Shown here piece by piece: positions 54,101 through 58,800 of a stretch of DNA of 60,000 bases. Numbering within the stretch: the first letter of the stretch is position 1; each line of letters starts with the position of its first letter. A model generated the notes under the pieces. The model did not search any database, was not told the DNA's origin, and worked only from the letters and a program-made list of their open reading frames with translations. The position numbers and the translations under genes are program-made. Source of the stretch: Lineus longissimus (Eukaryota > Nemertea > Pilidiophora > Heteronemertea > Lineidae); contig NC_088312.1 of assembly GCF_910592395.1 (NCBI RefSeq), forward strand, positions 18,547,292-18,607,291. The letters run 5' to 3'.

Positions 54101-55787
54101 CCCATTCCATGGATTATTCTTTTTTCTGGGATACCTGTTATAGGCAAGACCCTAAAGAGGGTCACTTGTGCAACCTTGACATATTAGATACAGTTCACCC
54201 AATTGTTTGTCTGCTGCTAGCTATCTGTTGGCACAGGATACCTTAGATTAGAAATGTTTTCTCATCTTTGGCGAGGCTTTCTACAATGATGAATGCATGA
54301 TTGAATCACCCACCTGTATTTAATGGAGTACATGTACATTGTAGACCATACGTATATACACACTCTCAGTCTCCACCATTATAGATACCGTTTAGGTACA
54401 TTATAAGTACTAAAACACGCACCCCAACATTGACATACTTTGAAGAAAAGTGTGTCAAATCAAAAACTTATACAATGTATCTTAGTATCCTTGCTAGGAG
54501 TTGCTACATACCATTGAACTCTTATAGAAAACGAATGACTCATAAGTGAGATATTGAACTTTCTATGTTTTCAGATTCGGCCCCCTAGTGGCCAAGTCAA
54601 GAATCACACCAGCAAAATTTGTTGTAAGATGTCAACTTGCAGCCAAGTCGATGATCGAAGCCAATAGGAATGACACTTCCTTGGCGCACTTCCCAAGTAC
54701 AATGCCCTCTGAATCATCTTTCAGTCACAATTGCGTGATTTTTTAGAGACAAAAGAGAGATCCTGTTGGAGTTGGACCACTCACTGTCTTCGAAAATACA
54801 GCAAACCATGGGAACAATATCACATTCTCAAAGCCTAAGCTTTCTCGATACTTGATCACAGTGCCACCTGTTAGGACGATCGCACAGTGTGCAATAACGA
54901 ACAATTCACTGCAGATATAACACATTCTGCACTCACTTTACCTCATGTTGAACTCGGCCTACGAACATGCCGTAATTTCATCCAGTGTTAGCTTAGCCAT
55001 GATTGAATAACATAACAGTACATTGCTGGAAATAATAATTACATTTGCCATGTTTGCAGAGCACCAGGATACATGTATAAACAGAGGAAAAAATTGTCCC
55101 ATCTGTTGATGACAGTAGGTGACTTCCTTTCCCACTGCCACTGATGCATTCCTCTCATGGACTCCAACAGTGGGGCATCTAGCTAAAAGTACAACCTCCC
55201 TATCAAGGACAGCCTTGGGACATACAATAGCTGTCCTTATTAGAGAGGTGTCCTGATCAAGAGAGGTCAAATTGAAATTAAAATTGTCATTTTAGCACCA
55301 AAATCAGTATTCTCAATAGAGAATGTGTCCAGCTTAGAGGTGTTCGCTAAGGGAGGTTCCATTGTACCCATGGACTTGATGAAACATGTCAGACTGTATT
55401 GCAAAATTTGATGGGAGCAAGCCACAACTCTCACCTTTGCGATATATATTTTTAAATCTCGGCCAATGCCAGTTGGTCAGTGTATTTCCCAGTTTCATAT
55501 TTTCTTCCCGCGTTTGTAGTCGAAATTCAATGGTTATGCAATATTAGTTGAAATTACAAATGTATCTTTATGTGAGTTTAATGTTGCTATAAAACACTTA
55601 CTGTGCAATTTCAAGATATCCACAGTTTGACGTAGCATGAAGAGGAGTCCAGCCCTCATTGTCAGCTACATCCAAATAAGCACCATTGTCTGTGAGAAAT
55701 TCAACCATATCCAACTTTCCATCGATGCATGCCTGAAGAAAGAAAGACAGAAAAGAAAAGTCGGTTAGTCGTGACGAATAAAGTCTG

Positions 55788-55843
<56 letters not shown>

Positions 55844-58800
55844 ATGTCATCATGAACTCATACCTCAATAGAGCATAAGGCATTCACAGTCTACAGCAGT
55901 CAGCTCTGTCTTCTGCACCCCATCTTAACTCATGCTACATCTTTTGTCAGGAATAAGTCCCTGCTTTTCTTGGTTTACAGTCTTTCTCCAGACCCCCTTC
56001 AGTCTGCTACTTCTGCCCTTCCTTTTTTCCTTGTGGTTTACAATACAGAACTTTAGAGGGCATGGATCTGTTCATCAAGACATCATACAGATCAATATTT
56101 TAGCTTGGGGATAGGGAGAGAGGCAGAAATGTCATGGTTTTCAGTGATGCTTGGACCCCACTGCCTGCTACAGTGTTTCCTTCATTGTCACACTGGCTCA
56201 AGGAAGAGGTGAAATTAAATTTGAAAGCACTTTGACGCCACCAGTCTACTTTTCAGTGTTATCGAAGTCCAATATTTTTCCCCATTAGGACACTTCACTG
56301 GACAATTGATAAAGTGATCGATAAACTTATCAAGTGCCACAAATCATGTCCATAAACCTAATTTGCTGGCCCCATCGACAACAGAAATCAATCTCGCACT
56401 TGTTACAAAGCATCAACAAAATAGCACTGGACACAGTTTGATAATAAGAACATGACCTGCCTAGCCCAATATTGATCGGTTATGGACGTTAGGCAAGACA
56501 AATCCTCTGTATGATTGTACTAAGGTCATCACATGAAAGGCCCTCTGAGCAAACACAAAAGTCAACATTAGGGATTGACTTCATGCACTATTATGTACAC
56601 AGCACGAATGCGCCACTTACAACCATTCTCTGAAATATGCAGTGCTCTCTGTGGGTTATTTTAGAAGGAACTACCTTTGTATACAGTGGGCAACCAAAAA
56701 CTTCTTTATTCAATGATTTTATCAGTTACTAATACTAAGCTTCACAACTATAGAGATATTTTAACTGTCAGAAAGTGAAAAATGGAATTTTACAAATGGT
56801 CACTTCAAAAATACATTGCTACAATGTTGTTTTCGCAACCTCCTGGTGACTTTTGGTGTCATATTCCATAACGCCATCAGCCCAGTTTTTAAAATAAGAC
56901 CCAAAATATCTCCCATTCACTCATGTATACATACGTATAGTTTGATAGTATCCGTAGTACTGTGAGTGAGTCATGAGTGAACCTCTTTATTTTCGTGGGC
57001 CTGTTTGCAGAAACTTTATCTTCCAATGATCCATAAAATTAAATATTTTTGCGCCCTTAAATTTGCAATTGTACCCCCTCTAGTGGAAATTATGATAATG
57101 ATAGACTCACGAAAAACAGTAAAGGAGTTTACACTACAGTACTTCTGTCATGTCTGTAGCTAATTATTAGGCCGGATATTTTGTGTACTCGCCAACTTTT
57201 GCTGACCAGTCAAGGAGTCTCACAGCCTAGTGGTTAACACTGCTGGCTACCATGTATGCCACATGTACACGTAACATGATAAGGGCCCGGGCTCGATCCT
57301 CGAGAGAACCCAGGATTGTATTTCGGGATGAACCGGCGTGGCTTTAAAGGAATTAAACACTCATCCAGCCTTGGAGGAGGAATACTCCTTGCCTGGAGAA
57401 AATCACCGCCAAGTGCAGAGCGAATACTGAAGAAGAAGAAGCTGAATGGCAAGGATTTTTAAAATTTAGCTTTACAAGGAAAACAGTAACACTGAATCAA
57501 TGGGGTTGCATTCTGGTTGAACCTTTCACCACCATATCCTGCACGGTGGCCCAAGGGTAAGGCAAACAAACTGCCAACTCATTTACAGGTAAACCAGGCC
57601 TTCACTTCCTACATAACAGGTAGCATGGCTACACATGCTAGAGGAATCTTCTTATTCATTGGATCGGTCTGCACAATGGCTCCATCATTAGAAGTGCCGG
57701 ATTCCTAGTGATTAAGCCGAGTAGGTCACTGCAAACTACACTCAAGCTAACAACGTATCATCTAAATCTCTTCCCATTGTTGATGATCAAGAATAGCCGC
57801 ACTTACACCACCTGAAAATGGACCACCAATCTTGGTTCGGGAACCAATGCCGCACCATCGAAAATCCACCAAGCGCTTACACCAGCGCTGCAGCTAGTTA
57901 TAAAATCCGGCTACAGATGGCGCGCAAACAATAAATTGCATGCGCAGAAAGCGCCATTTCGAAAGCGCCGCCTGGAGCCGAACCATCTAACTAGCTAATT
58001 GCCGATCCATTTGCGCGTACACCACGACAAAGCTGAGCTTTTAACAAGCCGGGCGAATTTGGACCATCAAGCTTGGTGGGACAAATTCGCTCGGCAATTT
58101 GTATCGGCAATGGATTGCCGAACCAATTTGTCGCGGCAATGTGGTGGTGTAAGTGCAATTGGTCCACCAATATTTCGTGGTGTAAGCGCAGCTTATGTTT
58201 GACAGATCTATGATGAAAACAACTGACATTTTTCGATAACAAAAGAAGACCAATGTGGTCTGTTGCACTTCCAGCGTGATTTTTCCTATTATAATAGACA
58301 AACCTTTTCTTTAAAATGTGTCACCCATAAGCTATAGAAATTATCATGTTCACATTAAAAACCACTTCCAGGAAATCAAGATTGTGCACAATACAGAGAG
58401 ATCTTTGTCGGCAAATATGCATTATCAGGAGCATGTGGTTAGACCACCAGGCTCATGATTATGAGTTCATGACTCATAGGTTCGACTCTCAGAAGGATCG
58501 TTGCGGTTTCATTTCCTTGCCCTTGAGCAATAACCCTAAATTTGCTTCCACCAACCGGGAATATCAAATGGGTACCAGGTTGCGATGGACCAAAAATCGC
58601 AAAAAAATGAATGGCTCTAAAACCAACGGCAATGCAAATTACAGTCAAGGATTATTGTCAGCAGCCAGTAGGGGGCCCTCCATTATGTACAAATACCCAT
58701 CATTCTGCTGCCTTTTACCCAATGCCATGTCCTGCAAATGAGCAATTTCCGTTGCTGCGATAGCAATACAATAGTTTTTATCGCTCATTGCAGCAATAGA

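Larger units (their letters stand above)
47751..55601 (-). other. MYPT intron 2
   Basis: This 7.85 kb intron contains a palindrome (48532-48650), a 132-bp duplication (49378-49640), pogo-like MITEs, a 100-bp dispersed duplication (53394-53495 and 54060-54160) and a 178-codon minus ORF at 50812-51348 without recognised domains. Confidence 0.6.

Noticed and set aside
55701-55883. Minus ORF with a poly-Met run
   Set aside because: It is translation of the CAT microsatellite.
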